DNA from: Bacillus sp. HSf4 | Lineage (GTDB): Bacteria > Bacillota > Bacilli > Bacillales > Bacillaceae | Assembly (NCBI RefSeq): GCF_029537375.1 | Contig: NZ_CP120679.1 | Location: 2,158,001 to 2,222,000, forward strand | Direction of reading: 5' to 3' | DNA length: 64,000 bases | Shown here: piece after piece, positions 35,217 to 44,591 of the stretch | Layout of the letters: each line of letters begins with the position of its first letter | Position numbering within the stretch: the first letter of the stretch is position 1 | Program-made: the position numbers and the translations under genes | Notes under the pieces: generated by a model | Seen by the model: the letters and a program-made list of their open reading frames with translations, nothing else | The model's database searches: none | What the model was told of the DNA's origin: nothing

Positions 35217-36314
35217 CTAATTCCCGCTTTTTCTTTTTCTCACCTTTGCAATCACAAGGAGCAAAATGGGCAAAAGACCGCCCAAATACACGCCGCTGTT
35301 TCCGATGAAGTCGCCAAATTCAAACATTGTGTTGATGTTGTTCGGAGCCATGGCAATCAAATAAATCAGCGGAAGCAAGCCAAACATGACCGACTGAAGC
35401 CTCACTTTGAAGAGCTGGGACAGCCCCAATGCCGCAGCGTAAAAAGAAATGGCAAACGTATTGAAAAGCTGCATGATCCAGATGACAAGCAGCAACGATT
35501 CAAATCGTTCAAAAATGAGCCCGGGAATTTCAAAACTTCTCATTAAATCAATGGTCGGCCAAGTCCTTGTGATGACGCCATCAACCGACAAAGCGCCGAT
35601 GACCATGACGACGGTGATCATGTAGAACAATAAGGGGATGGCTGTTCCGATCACAACGGTTTTTATGATGTGGTTCGGCTGATTCATAAACGGCATCAGA
35701 AGCAAAATAATTTCGATGCCTGAAAAGGACAGAGCCGTTACTTTTATTCCTTGTAAGACGGGTCCGATGCCTTGCCCCATGACAGGTCGCAAATTGTCCG
35801 GCTCAAAAATGCCAGTACTCATAAACACCACCAGCAAAAACAGGATGACTGTAATCGGAAAAACGATTTCAAACAAACGGGCAAGTGAACTCAAACCGCC
35901 GACAATCGAATAGAGCCCCACCCATAAAAACACCATCGCCGTTGCCCAGCGCGGCGTTCCTTCCAGCAGAAAAAAGTGGGTGATTTCAAGCATAGAGCGG
36001 ACCTGAAATCCGGAATGAGACAGCATATAGAAAATGAACAGGAGGCTGACAAATCCGCCCAGCCATTTACCGACGATCTCCTGGTTGTATTCATAAAATG
36101 TTTTCTTGGGATACTGCTGATTTAGCTTCACCATGATGATTGCGGCCGTCAGTGCGATCATTCCGCCTAAAACGAGGGTGATCCAGACATCCGGAGTCTT
36201 CACTTCATCGACAGATGTTCGCGGCAGCGTCAAGATGCCTGTTCCAAGCAGGAAATTGATGACGATGACCGCCGTTTGTGCAGTGGTGATATGCTCTTTC
36301 GGCCTGATCATCAT
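35217..36314 (-). CDS. yndE: Germinant receptor B subunit, first copy (YndE-like)
   Basis: 365 residues with ten predicted helices. It shares with the next gene the stretch GTGILTLPRTSVDEVKTPDVW, the loop SIDL/TWPTIDLMRSFEIPG and the end helices. It lies 25 nt after the A-subunit gene and 26 nt before the second B gene. Ribosome site GGGAGG with 9-nt spacing. B subunits with different pockets can swap with one A and C to change nutrient range; whether that applies here is an inference from known receptor families. Confidence 0.9.
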   Translation of the reverse strand: MMIRPKEHITTAQTAVIVINFLLGTGILTLPRTSVDEVKTPDVWITLVLGGMIALTAAIIMVKLNQQYPKKTFYEYNQEIVGKWLGGFVSLLFIFYMLSHSGFQVRSMLEITHFFLLEGTPRWATAMVFLWVGLYSIVGGLSSLARLFEIVFPITVILFLLVVFMSTGIFEPDNLRPVMGQGIGPVLQGIKVTALSFSGIEIILLLMPFMNQPNHIIKTVVIGTAIPLLFYMITVVMVIGALSVDGVITRTWPTIDLMRSFEIPGLIFERFESLLLVIWIMQLFNTFAISFYAAALGLSQLFKVRLQSVMFGLLPLIYLIAMAPNNINTMFEFGDFIGNSGVYLGGLLPILLLVIAKVRKRKSGN

Positions 36315-36339
36315 GAATGTTTGCCTCCCTTCTATATTG

Positions 36340-37923
36340 CTACTGGCGTGTTGTATCGTCTGTTTTCGTCAGCTTCGGTCTTTTTCTCATCATCAACAGC
36401 GGCGCACGAACAATAAAATCTTTCCAGTCGCCTATACGATATGGAACAGCAGGGCTCGCATATGGAACACCAAAGCTTTTCAGCTTCACCGCATGACTGG
36501 AAAGCATCAGGAAAAACATGATCACGCCGTACAAACCAAATGTGGCCGCACAAAACATCGCCGCAAACCTCAGCATACGCAGGGAAATGCCGGCGCTGTA
36601 TTGCGGAATCGCAAATGAAGAAATTGCGGTGACCGCAACGACGATGACCATGATCGGGCTGACGATGCCTGCCTGAACAGCCGCCTCGCCGATAATGATA
36701 CCGCCGACGATTCCCATTGCCGGACCGATCGGTTTTGGGAGCCGCAGTCCGGCCTCACGTAAAATCTCGATGGCGATTTCCATAATCAGCGCTTCAATCA
36801 GAGACGGAAAAGGCACCCCCACCCTCGTCCCTGTGATCGAGATCGCCAGCTCGCTTGGGATCAGCCCGGGATGAAACGAGATAAAGGATATATATAAAGC
36901 CGGTCCCAGTAATGAAATCATCGCCGCACCGATCCGCAAAATGCGGATCAGTGAACTTGGAAGCCAGCGTTCATAATAGTCCTCAGGCGATTGAAGGAGC
37001 ATGCTGAAGGTCACCGGCACGATTAACACAAAAGGCGTTCCATCCAAGAGAATCGCCACCCTGCCTTCCATCAGAGCGCTCATCACACGGTCGGGCCGTT
37101 CCGTGCTTTGCACCTGCGGAAACGGACTGAGATAATTGTCTTCAATCAGCTGTTCGACAAAGCCTGATTCAAGCACATCATCGATATTAATACATTGGAC
37201 TCTTTTTTTGACTTCTTCCACCAGCTCCGGATCGGCAACATCTTTAATGTAGGCGACGACAAGCTTTTTGACGGCTCTTTTCCCCACTTGAAATTGGGTC
37301 ATCGACAAGCTTTGATTTTTTCCGTGCTGCCGCAAAAGCGCGGTGTTTGTCCCGATCGTTTCCGTAAAGCCGACTCGCGCCCCTCTGACCAGCGCTTCCG
37401 ATACCGGCTCTTCAATATTTCTTGTATTTTTCTTGACGGTGCCGAGCATCAGAACATCAGCTGATCCGTCGATCAAAAGCAGTGTCGTTCCCATGAGAAC
37501 CTCCGGCACCACCTGGCTTACATGGTTGGCCTCGGTGATCTCACTGATTGATAAAATTTGCTGTTTGATCACCACGGGCAGACTGCTGTTGTTTAATGAC
37601 GAAAGCTCCATTTGATATTCTTTAGAGAAATCGGCCATCAGGGATTTCATGATGTGTTTGTCGATCAGGTCTTTATCTGAAATTGCTTCGACAAAGGCGA
37701 TAGCCGCCCGCGTGCCGGTGCGTCCGATGTCAAACTCGCGGAAATGAACATCCGAATTATGTTCCATCGCTGTTTTGGCCATTTCCAGATCATGGTCGAA
37801 ATCACCGGTAAAATAGCCTGTTGATTCCAAAGACGGCGCTTCGATCTTTGCGGATTTTTGTTTATTGGTCTGTTGCATGATTCTTCGTGTTTTCGATTTC
37901 CACCATCTCATCTCTTCACTCAT
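36340..37923 (-). CDS. yndD: Germinant receptor A subunit (YndD-like)
   Basis: 527 residues. An N-terminal soluble domain of about 280 residues is followed by about five helices and a short soluble tail, the GerAA / SpoVAF layout. Marks: the region [29 protein letters not shown] and [29 protein letters not shown]. It belongs to the inner-membrane receptor complex with the B and C subunits encoded after it. The start is uncertain: ATG 37923 sits directly on AAAAGAGG, ATG 37911 is 12 nt away. It overlaps a 41-codon gene by 8 nt. Confidence 0.9.
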   Translation of the reverse strand: MSEEMRWWKSKTRRIMQQTNKQKSAKIEAPSLESTGYFTGDFDHDLEMAKTAMEHNSDVHFREFDIGRTGTRAAIAFVEAISDKDLIDKHIMKSLMADFSKEYQMELSSLNNSSLPVVIKQQILSISEITEANHVSQVVPEVLMGTTLLLIDGSADVLMLGTVKKNTRNIEEPVSEALVRGARVGFTETIGTNTALLRQHGKNQSLSMTQFQVGKRAVKKLVVAYIKDVADPELVEEVKKRVQCINIDDVLESGFVEQLIEDNYLSPFPQVQSTERPDRVMSALMEGRVAILLDGTPFVLIVPVTFSMLLQSPEDYYERWLPSSLIRILRIGAAMISLLGPALYISFISFHPGLIPSELAISITGTRVGVPFPSLIEALIMEIAIEILREAGLRLPKPIGPAMGIVGGIIIGEAAVQAGIVSPIMVIVVAVTAISSFAIPQYSAGISLRMLRFAAMFCAATFGLYGVIMFFLMLSSHAVKLKSFGVPYASPAVPYRIGDWKDFIVRAPLLMMRKRPKLTKTDDTTRQ

Positions 37924-38041
37924 CCTCTTTTATACGAATCCAAAGAAAAAATCTTGATATGGCAAATGGAATGAAAAATACAATAAAAGCCTGCATCAAT
38001 GTCGGCCAATCTGGAAAATAGGTAACAATCGTTTGCCACAT
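37916..38041 (-). CDS. 41-residue membrane protein at the head of the ynd germination operon
   Basis: A short open frame (ATG 38041, TGA 37916-37918) with AAAGGGTG about 6 nt before the ATG. It starts [17 protein letters not shown], has one hydrophobic helix (about 17-35, rich in Phe and Ile) and ends in a charged IRIKEDE tail. It overlaps the start of yndD by 8 nt, so translation is coupled to the A subunit. Small D-type membrane subunits are known in several Bacillus germinant-receptor operons, usually with two helices and 60-80 residues; this one is shorter with one helix. A role as accessory subunit is inferred from place and build only. Confidence 0.6.
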   Translation of the reverse strand: MWQTIVTYFPDWPTLMQAFIVFFIPFAISRFFLWIRIKEDE

Positions 38042-38087
38042 GTTGATCACCCTTTGCTAAGTCCATCTTTTTTATCCTATTATTCCC

Positions 38088-38118
38088 TTGGATGACTTCT
38101 ATAATTGTGGTAATTTCA
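38088..38118 (-). promoter_or_regulatory. Possible sigma-G promoter of the ynd operon
   Basis: On the minus strand TGAAAT (38118-38113), 18 nt, CATCCAA (38094-38088). It resembles the sigma-G consensus TGAATA / CATACTA (4 of 6 and 5 of 7) and lies 47 nt before the 41-codon gene. Forespore control is expected for a germinant receptor. Confidence 0.45.
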
Positions 38119-38125
38119 CCCACGC

Positions 38126-38166
38126 AAAAAAGCCATCTGTCCCAAAAAACGAGACAAATGGCTTTT
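38126..38166 (-). terminator. Terminator after the ABC-F gene
   Basis: AAGCCATCTGTCCC pairs with AGACAAATGGCTT (minor mismatches) and a T-run follows on the minus strand, just past the stop codon. It separates the ABC-F gene from the ynd operon. Confidence 0.85.
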
Positions 38167-38168
38167 GA

Positions 38169-39902
38169 TTAGTCTTTTTTTGAAAGCGCTTGTTTACGCT
38201 TCACAAGCTCAGAAAATTCCTGATCCAGCTCGCGGTATCTCACTTCATCAGGTGAAAGTCCGGCCAGCTCGCCAAGCACTGCGGTCATTCGGTTTTCAAT
38301 CCGTAACATTTCATCTTCTTCCCCGCTTTTTTTGCTCAGAGATTTTGTCTTGCGCCGCAGGTAGTCTTCCAGACCGGTTTCCACTCTGGTCACGCGGCCG
38401 TTTTCAAATACGAGCAGTTTGCTGCACAATTTTTCAGTAAAGTACCGATCATGCGAAACGATGATGATCGTTCCCTGAAATTCCAGCAATGTCTCTTCCA
38501 GCTGTTCTCTGCTTGGCAAATCCAGGTGGTTGGTCGGTTCATCCAAAATCAATAGATCGTAATCGTCCAGCACCATGCCAGCCAGTTTGATCCGTGTCCG
38601 CTCCCCGAGGCTGAACGTTCCAATCGTGTGATCAAACCGGTCTTCTTTGATCCCCATATTGGCCATCATTGTCCGCGCCCTTGCGATTTTGTCTCTGTCA
38701 GACAGCTTCAGCGCTTCGGCCACTGTCTGCTCGGGTTTTAAATTGCTGACATCCTGGCTCAAATAAGCGGCCTTGACAGACTGACTTTTCCATAACACTC
38801 CTTCTGTGGCCGGCTCCTCCTCCAAAAGCATCTTCACCAGCGTTGTTTTGCCGCAGCCATTGTCTCCGATAAGAGCAAATCTCTCTCCGTGCTTGATGTA
38901 AAAATGGCTGTCTCTGAATAAGGTTCTTCCATCAAACGTTTTTGTCAATCCTTTCGCTTCGAAAATCCGTTTGCCTCTTTTTACTCCAGATGAAAATTGA
39001 AACTTGACTGCCGCTTCATCCTTTGGCTTTTCCGCTCTGTTTTTTTCAAGTTCTTGTTCAAGACGCTTGAGTTTTGATTTGACTTGATTATCGAGCTTTT
39101 TAGCTTTGACCCGATGGTATTCTTTAAATCCCGCCTGCCTCCGTTCTGACTGGGTCCCTTGTTTTGTCGAGTCGCGGTGAGCTTTCTGCGACCAATTTTG
39201 CAGAGTGGAAATCTGTGACTCGATCCTGTTTTTATGCTTCTGCTGGACCTCGTATTGATGCAGGCGTTCTTCATACAACCGCTCTTTCTCCCGCCGGTAT
39301 GCGCTATAGTTTCCTTGATAAGAGTGCAATTTTCCATCTTCAAGCTCAAATATTTTCGAGACGGATTGATCCAAAAAGTAGCGGTCGTGGGAAATAATCA
39401 ATACCGCACCTTGATATTGTTCAAGCTCATCAAGCAGCCAGTTGATTCCTTTTAAATCCAAGTGATTGGTCGGCTCATCGAGAATCAGGACATCAGGGTT
39501 CGTCTTCCAGACGTGCGCCAGCGCGAGCTTCAGCTTTTCTCCGCCGCTCATATGGCCAAGCCGTTCGGAACTCCAGCTTTGAACCTTTGATAAGCCGAGG
39601 CGGCTTGTCAGTTGATATAATGTCCCGCTTTCAGCCCCTGTTAATATGGTTTTGAAATCATTGACCGAATACTCAATCGACTGCTGCAAATAGCCGATTT
39701 TAAGCGTCCGGTCCATTTGAACAGTCCCTTTGTCAGCTTCCATATGACCGCTCAAAATATTGGCAAGCGTTGTTTTTCCCGCTCCGTTGCAGCCGACCAA
39801 ACCGATCCGCTCTTGATGTGAAATCTCAAAATCGATGTTTTTTAAAATGGTTTGCTCTCCAAAGCTTTTTTGCAACCCTCTTATTTTCATTAAAATCGTC
39901 AT
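38169..39902 (-). CDS. ABC-F ribosome-protection ATPase, VmlR-like
   Basis: 577 residues with two ATPase domains and no membrane part. First domain: GCNGAGKTT, signature MSGGEKLK, LILDEPTNHLD. Second: GDNGCGKTT, signature FSLGERTR, LILDEPTNHLD. The linker between them (about 185-300, with GFKEYHRVKAKK) is the long helical antibiotic-resistance tip, and a C-terminal coiled extension follows, both close to B. subtilis VmlR. Such proteins push lincosamides, streptogramin A and pleuromutilins off the ribosome. ATG 39902 follows AGAGGTGAG. The leader has a terminator hairpin and a short leader ORF, pointing to ribosome-sensed attenuation. The drug range here is inferred. Confidence 0.85.
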   Translation of the reverse strand: MTILMKIRGLQKSFGEQTILKNIDFEISHQERIGLVGCNGAGKTTLANILSGHMEADKGTVQMDRTLKIGYLQQSIEYSVNDFKTILTGAESGTLYQLTSRLGLSKVQSWSSERLGHMSGGEKLKLALAHVWKTNPDVLILDEPTNHLDLKGINWLLDELEQYQGAVLIISHDRYFLDQSVSKIFELEDGKLHSYQGNYSAYRREKERLYEERLHQYEVQQKHKNRIESQISTLQNWSQKAHRDSTKQGTQSERRQAGFKEYHRVKAKKLDNQVKSKLKRLEQELEKNRAEKPKDEAAVKFQFSSGVKRGKRIFEAKGLTKTFDGRTLFRDSHFYIKHGERFALIGDNGCGKTTLVKMLLEEEPATEGVLWKSQSVKAAYLSQDVSNLKPEQTVAEALKLSDRDKIARARTMMANMGIKEDRFDHTIGTFSLGERTRIKLAGMVLDDYDLLILDEPTNHLDLPSREQLEETLLEFQGTIIIVSHDRYFTEKLCSKLLVFENGRVTRVETGLEDYLRRKTKSLSKKSGEEDEMLRIENRMTAVLGELAGLSPDEVRYRELDQEFSELVKRKQALSKKD

Positions 39903-39934
39903 ACTGCTCACCTCTGTTTGTTTTGGCTGACAAC

Positions 39935-39963
39935 AAAAAACCTCTCACGGAAACCCGGAGAGG
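39935..39963 (-). promoter_or_regulatory. Transcription attenuator in the ABC-F leader
   Basis: CCTCTC-A-CGG pairs with CCG-GAGAGG (bulged A, loop AAAC; 39941-39963) and on the minus strand runs into TTTTTTG (39940 down). It is an intrinsic terminator 33 nt before the ABC-F start, inside the leader rather than after a gene, hence an attenuator. AGAGG further upstream (within the leader ORF) could pair with the CCTCT arm as antiterminator. Confidence 0.72.
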
Positions 39964-40225
39964 ATAAAATGCCAAATCAATGCATCGAGAAAGCGCAGTA
40001 TGAACCGGCCTCTTTTCGAGCACGGCAAACACACATGCAGCGAAAAAGAAGATGATGCAAGGTATAAAAGGGCAGACTAATCCTATTCTCCAAGTTTCCG
40101 TTTTTTCGTATTCAAAAAACGATGGAAAATAAGATTACTGCTTCATGTCCCCTATACCTGTTCCTTTCACTGTATTTACCATAAAGTATATGAGACAGAG
40201 AGGTGCTTTGTCAACGTGTAAGCGA
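39964..40225 (-). other. Leader/upstream region of the ABC-F gene
   Basis: No protein gene beyond the short leader ORF. The region from the ABC-F start to the next gene remnant is 323 nt, long for this genome, and holds the attenuator; TATACC near 40060 (minus strand) may be part of the promoter. Confidence 0.4.
39978..40037 (-). CDS. Putative leader peptide of the ABC-F gene (19 residues)
   Basis: On the minus strand ATG at 40037 opens a frame reading MCVCRARKEAGSYCAFSMH and ending in TGA about 14 nt before the attenuator hairpin. Length and place fit a regulatory leader peptide whose stalled ribosome would free the downstream gene. Against it, I see no clear ribosome site. A longer frame over the same bases (40032-39826) runs through the attenuator into the ABC-F gene and is less likely. 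Confidence 0.35.
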
Positions 40226-40660
40226 TTACTCCATTTTTTCAAGCGGTGACTTTCCGATTGTCCCGACGCGTCGAATCTGTACGTCTGTTTTCACATCGAT
40301 CGGCATCTCCGAGAATGTTTCGTCCCAGTTTTTCTTGACTTTTTTCCAATAGTCGGGGTTTGATCGGTGAAGTGCTTCGCCAAAACCGAAAAAGTCGACT
40401 TTGTACTCTTTCTGAGCTGTTTTAATTGCATTTTCTATGATCATTTTAACCCGTTTATTTGCATTGTTTTCCAGCTCGGTGATCGTTTTGGATTTCATCA
40501 AATCAAGTTTGCACTGTATTTCTCCAATGTTGCCTTCCACATTGATCTGAACGCTTCCCTTCGGCGAACCGTTTTTGACGTCGACCGCGAGTTCCGATTT
40601 CGCGCGAACAACCTCCACCGCCACTTTTCCTTTGCCGTTTGGACAAGGCTGCTCACCGAT
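40226..40660 (-). pseudogene. Remnant of a second GerAC-type C subunit (C-terminal third)
   Basis: The open frame covers about 140 residues similar to the C-terminal part of the YndF-like protein in this window: an NGKGKVAVEVV stretch matching GQGKGGAVKSY, then the helical part and NPDYWKKVKKNWDETFSEMPIDV against HPRLWKKLKKNWDQTFTDIPI. The signal peptide, lipobox and about 260 residues are missing; the frame is closed by a TAA at 40747-40749 and has no ATG or ribosome site (first start codon is GTG 40624). It is the tail of a lost germination operon on the far side of the ABC-F gene from the intact ynd operon. Confidence 0.8.
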
Positions 40661-40840
40661 CGTGCTTTTGACATTTCCTAACGCATAACTATGGCGGCAA
40701 ACTTCAGCTTTAGGACTGGCGTGAATTCCGTTCTCTGACTCTGACCTTTACGTATGCTCTCGGCCGCACTGACGGCCATCACCTTTATCGTCTAAATGAA
40801 ACTGTTTTTTGTTTCGAATCCTAAATTTTAAAATTTGATA

Positions 40841-40865
40841 TAAAAATGTGAAAATTGTCCGATAT
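40841..40865 (+). promoter_or_regulatory. Possible sigma-D promoter of the chemoreceptor gene
   Basis: TCCGATAT (40858-40865) matches 7 of 8 bases of the sigma-D -10 (GCCGATAT). TAAA at 40841 is the nearest -35, at 13 nt, slightly shorter than the usual 14-16. Chemoreceptors in Bacillus are sigma-D genes. Confidence 0.5.
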
Positions 40866-40898
40866 TAATTTCGTAAACTAGACAAAGGAGTTTTAGCG

Positions 40899-42884
40899 AT
40901 GAAAAAAATATTGGACTGGATCAAGCGTCCTTCTCTTTCAAAAAGACTAACGATCTCATTTTTATTGATTTTAACGCTGCCAATATTAATCTTCTCAAGT
41001 GCCTCCTATATGACGGCAGGCAGTTCGATCGAAGATGAAATCATGCGAAGCGCAAAAAACAGTGTTGATCAACTGAATGAAATGATTGATCAAAACCTTG
41101 AAAAAAAGGCGGATGCCATTACATATTTTAGTGAAGTCATCCAAGAACAAACATTCAAGGAAAAAGGACAGACTTCTCTAAGAGAAAAGTTTGAACAATA
41201 CGCCAAACAGAATCAAGACGTTGAAGCGATCTTCACCGGCTCAAAAGACAGCGTATATGTCCAGCATCCATATACGAAAATGCCTGACGGCTATGATCCG
41301 ACGGAAAGGCCATGGTATAAAGAAGCGGTTGAGAAAAAAGGCGAAATCATCGTCACCGATCCTTACACATCCGCCGCTACCGGCAACACGGTCATTACGA
41401 TCGCCAAACAAACTCAAGACGGATCAGGAGTGGCTGCGCTCAGCTTGAACATCGACGAGCTGATTAAAGCAACGAACGATGTCAAAATCGGAAAAGAAGG
41501 ATTTGCTTTTATTACAAGCGCCTCAAAAAAATATATCGCCCACCCGACGATTAAAGCGGGAACTGAAGGTGAAGGCGACTGGGTCAACCAAGTCTACGGC
41601 AAAGAAAAAGGCGAATTCAAGTATACGTTTCAAGGAAAAGACAAGCAGATGGCTTTTGCGACAAACAAACTGACCGGCTGGAAAATCGCCGGAACGATGT
41701 TTTCCGATGAAATTACAAACGCGGCAAAACCGGTTCTTCACATGGCGCTCATCGTATTTGCGGGAGCCGTGATACTTGGAGGAATTCTCATCTTCTTTAT
41801 TATTCGGGCGATCAGCAAACCGCTGAATCAGCTTGTTTCATCTGCGAAAAATATCAGCAACGGCGACCTGACACAGCAAATCGAAGTGCATTCCAATGAT
41901 GAAATCGGACAGCTCGGCAATAGCTTCAATGACATGGCCGACTCGCTTCGCACCCTGATCGGCACGATTCAGGAATCGGTTGAAAATGTCGCTTCCTCCT
42001 CCGAACAGCTGACAGCAAGCGCAGACCAGACGAGCAAAGCGACAGAACACATCACTTCGGCGATCGAACAGTTTTCAAACGGTGCCGAAAGCCAGAATGA
42101 GAAAGTGGAAGCAAGCTCACACCAGCTCAGCCGGATGAATCAGAAACTGAACGAAATGACTGAGGTCTCTGAATCGATCACAGAATCGTCGGTCAAATCG
42201 ACGGAAATCGCGGAAACAGGCGGTGAACTCGTCCAGCAAACCGTCGGGCAAATGAATTCGATTGAACAATCTGTCAAACAAGCGGAAGGCGTCGTCAAAG
42301 GACTGGAATCCAAATCGAAAGACATTACATCGATCCTCCGCGTCATCAACGGAATTGCCGATCAAACCAATCTGCTTGCGCTGAATGCCGCCATCGAAGC
42401 GGCGCGTGCCGGCGAATCAGGCAGAGGTTTCTCCGTCGTCGCCGAAGAGGTTCGCAAGCTGGCCGCTCAATCGGCGGACTCAGCAAAAGAAATCGAAACA
42501 TTGATTCAGGAAATCGTCAAAGAAATCGAACACTCTCTCAACATGTTTCAATCGGTCAATCATGAAGTTCAGTCCGGTCTGAAAATTACTGAAAAAACAG
42601 AAACGAGCTTCAGTCAAATCAGTGATATGACAAATGAAATTGCCGGCAAACTGCAAACGCTGAACGCAGCGGTCGAACAGCTGTCATCAGGGTCACGGGA
42701 AGTCTCCGGAGCCGTTGAAGAAATTGCGGAAGTGTCACGTGAAAGCACTGCGGGCATTCAGGATATTGCCGCATCAGCGGAAGAACAGATGGCTTCCATG
42801 GAAGAAATCAGCTCCTCTTCTGCCACACTCGAACAAATGGCTGAAGAACTTCGCGAGTTAACAAAAAAATTCAAAGTCAATTAA
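40899..42884 (+). CDS. Methyl-accepting chemotaxis protein (McpA/TlpA/TlpB group)
   Basis: 661 residues, the size of B. subtilis McpA/McpB/TlpA. Layout: short cytoplasmic start, helix 1 (about 17-37), an extracellular double-Cache domain (about 38-280, with [15 protein letters not shown] and [14 protein letters not shown]), helix 2 (about 283-303), a HAMP domain, and a long coiled signalling domain whose tip reads [40 protein letters not shown]. It senses small molecules, often amino acids, and drives CheA. RBS AAAGGAG, ATG 40899. The paralogue cannot be fixed by eye, so no symbol is given. Confidence 0.93.
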   Translation: MKKILDWIKRPSLSKRLTISFLLILTLPILIFSSASYMTAGSSIEDEIMRSAKNSVDQLNEMIDQNLEKKADAITYFSEVIQEQTFKEKGQTSLREKFEQYAKQNQDVEAIFTGSKDSVYVQHPYTKMPDGYDPTERPWYKEAVEKKGEIIVTDPYTSAATGNTVITIAKQTQDGSGVAALSLNIDELIKATNDVKIGKEGFAFITSASKKYIAHPTIKAGTEGEGDWVNQVYGKEKGEFKYTFQGKDKQMAFATNKLTGWKIAGTMFSDEITNAAKPVLHMALIVFAGAVILGGILIFFIIRAISKPLNQLVSSAKNISNGDLTQQIEVHSNDEIGQLGNSFNDMADSLRTLIGTIQESVENVASSSEQLTASADQTSKATEHITSAIEQFSNGAESQNEKVEASSHQLSRMNQKLNEMTEVSESITESSVKSTEIAETGGELVQQTVGQMNSIEQSVKQAEGVVKGLESKSKDITSILRVINGIADQTNLLALNAAIEAARAGESGRGFSVVAEEVRKLAAQSADSAKEIETLIQEIVKEIEHSLNMFQSVNHEVQSGLKITEKTETSFSQISDMTNEIAGKLQTLNAAVEQLSSGSREVSGAVEEIAEVSRESTAGIQDIAASAEEQMASMEEISSSSATLEQMAEELRELTKKFKVN

Positions 42885-42889
42885 AAAAG

Positions 42890-42920
42890 GAGAGGCTCCC
42901 AACAGGAGCCCCTCTTTTTG
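42890..42920. terminator. Bidirectional terminator between chemoreceptor and csaA
   Basis: GAGAGGCTCC pairs with GGAGCCCCTC, A-run before and T-run after; the genes converge. Confidence 0.85.
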
Positions 42921-42922
42921 TT

Positions 42923-43255
42923 TTAACCGATCTTTGTGCCGTTTGGTGCTTCCTCATCAGGCGCCAGCAAAATCACATCACCTTGTTCCGGAACACCGCC
43001 AAGAACGAGGACCTCAGATTTAAAACCGGCGATCCGCCGCGGAGGAAAATTAACCACAGCCGTTACCTGCCGTCCCACAAGCTTTTCAGGTATGTAGCGC
43101 TTTGTGATTTGCGCGCTCGAGCGCTTGACGCCGATCTCTTCTCCGAAATCGATCTCCAGCTTAATGGCCGGCACCCTCGCTTCCGCAAACACTTCCGCTT
43201 TCAAAACGGTCCCGATCCGTATGTCCAGCTTTAAAAAATCTTCAATTGTTGCCAT
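42923..43255 (-). CDS. csaA: CsaA, tRNA-binding-domain protein / chaperone
   Basis: 110 residues, a single OB-fold of the kind found at the C-terminus of methionyl-tRNA synthetase. Motifs: [14 protein letters not shown] at the start and [44 protein letters not shown]. subtilis CsaA binds SecA and precursor proteins and acts as an export chaperone; it forms a dimer. RBS AGAAGGGGTG lies before the ATG. Monocistronic, convergent with the chemoreceptor gene. Confidence 0.95.
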   Translation of the reverse strand: MATIEDFLKLDIRIGTVLKAEVFAEARVPAIKLEIDFGEEIGVKRSSAQITKRYIPEKLVGRQVTAVVNFPPRRIAGFKSEVLVLGGVPEQGDVILLAPDEEAPNGTKIG

Positions 43256-43562
43256 GATGACACCCCTTCTCCTCTGCTGACAAGTCCTAAAATCGTTATT
43301 CTATTTTAGATTATCAATCATTGCGATTCAACACAAGCGTTCTTATCGGCCCTCACAGCGATCCTTTCCAACTGTTTCATCACCTTCGTTATTGTCATTA
43401 AAATAAGCTGCGAATTTCTCGTCTCCTCCATTTTTTATCACTAGGTATAGGATTTATCATCCTGCTCTTCCATTGCTAAACAGTCCGCGTCGTTCAATTC
43501 TCGCGCCCTTTTCCGGAATAATCATACAACTGATATAACCGGTATGAGTTGTATGAAAGTCC
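43256..43562. other. Intergenic region csaA / acetyltransferase with a perfect inverted repeat
   Basis: No convincing gene in 307 nt. CATACAACT (43524-43532) and AGTTGTATG (43548-43556) form a 9-nt perfect inverted repeat with a 15-nt loop a few bases past the acetyltransferase stop; no T-run follows, so it may be a weak terminator or a mobile-element scar. Confidence 0.4.
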
Positions 43563-44114
43563 TTAAATAAGGTTGAGGTCTCCTTTTAAGATCGAGTACA
43601 TATATAAATCATCAAATTTACCACAAGTATATTCGTAATGTCTTAACAACCCCTCTCTTGTAAACCCTTGCTTTTCTACTAATTTTTGTGAAGGGAGATT
43701 TGCAGGTTCTATTAGAGCTTCAATCCTTTCCAAATGATAGTGATGGCACCCGAATTTAACAACCGCTTCCAATGCTTCACTAGCTATTCCTTTCCCCCAG
43801 TAATCTTTGCTTAATTCAAATCCAACTTCAGCTCGATAATGTTTGGTAACCATATGAAGAAATCCGCAACTTCCTATAACCTTTCCAAAGTCTTTTAATG
43901 TCACTCCCCATCTAATGCCAGTGCCTTCTGTGATCATAGAGTTATACCAATTAATTTCATCCCAAACATCTTGAACTTTTTGGAAAGGTGCCAAACCCGT
44001 ATGCTTTACAACATCTTCATCAGATAAATAAGTAAACATATCATTAGCATCCTCAGTTGTGACTTCTCTTAAGATTAATCTTTCAGTTTCAATTATCGGA
44101 AATTCTTTTTTCAT
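43563..44114 (-). CDS. GNAT acetyltransferase, RimJ/RimL type
   Basis: 183 residues. Opens with IIETERLILREVTTEDANDMF, the usual RimJ/RimL start, and has the acetyl-CoA loop region ELSKDYWGKGIASEALEAVVKFG followed by NLPSQKLVEKQGF. Such enzymes acetylate the N-terminus of ribosomal proteins, or antibiotics or metabolites; the target here is unknown. Its codon use is clearly more A/T-rich than the genes around it, as are the long gaps on both sides, which suggests a separate, perhaps transferred, origin. GAAGGAAA precedes the ATG. Confidence 0.85.
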   Translation of the reverse strand: MKKEFPIIETERLILREVTTEDANDMFTYLSDEDVVKHTGLAPFQKVQDVWDEINWYNSMITEGTGIRWGVTLKDFGKVIGSCGFLHMVTKHYRAEVGFELSKDYWGKGIASEALEAVVKFGCHHYHLERIEALIEPANLPSQKLVEKQGFTREGLLRHYEYTCGKFDDLYMYSILKGDLNLI

Positions 44115-44591
44115 TCATTTTCCTTCTCTCTATTAACATTAGAATATTTATATACTCTCTTTCATTAGACTCCGCCTCATCACTTTATCCCATCATATGG
44201 CCCTTTCGAGCACAACTCTTGCTACAGAATCGAAAACGAGAGGGTACATCCGGTTGCCTAATGTATTCAATTTTCGATGAGAAACAAAAATTTAAAATAA
44301 CGGCCATAGAGCTAAAAATTCTTGGATTCCCCTCTTCCTCTCAAAACACCCATGCATATATTGGTACAATCAGAAAGATGAGAATATCGAAATAAGATTG
44401 AACTTTTGTTTAAATATGATCTGAAAGAGCTAAAGATGTTTTTTATGAATATTTAGAATTTTAATATTTCACAAAATGGAATGCTAGTGAACAGCCTTTT
44501 TATCCGCCGTTTTAGGACAGCCAACTTTACGGGATCTCCCATTCATTCATAGATTATCTTACAAGACATATCTTAAAAGAGGTGGATCTCG
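44115..44591. other. A/T-rich intergenic region before aprX
   Basis: 477 nt without a supported gene; several stop codons in every frame. I see no clear sigma promoter, only AT-rich stretches (for example 44385-44475) where the aprX promoter must lie. Confidence 0.4.

Noticed and set aside
38182..38195. TGAAAGCGCTTGTT resembles a cre site
   Set aside because: The last two fixed bases fail and it lies inside the end of the ABC-F coding region.
39826..40032. Open frame of 68 codons before and into the ABC-F gene
   Set aside because: It crosses the attenuator and overlaps the true gene in another frame; no ribosome site.
40217..40230. TGTAAGCGATTACT, one mismatch to cre
   Set aside because: It overlaps the stop of a gene remnant with no promoter nearby; chance match.
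43318..43430. 37-codon minus-strand frame upstream of csaA
   Set aside because: No ribosome site and no recognisable features.
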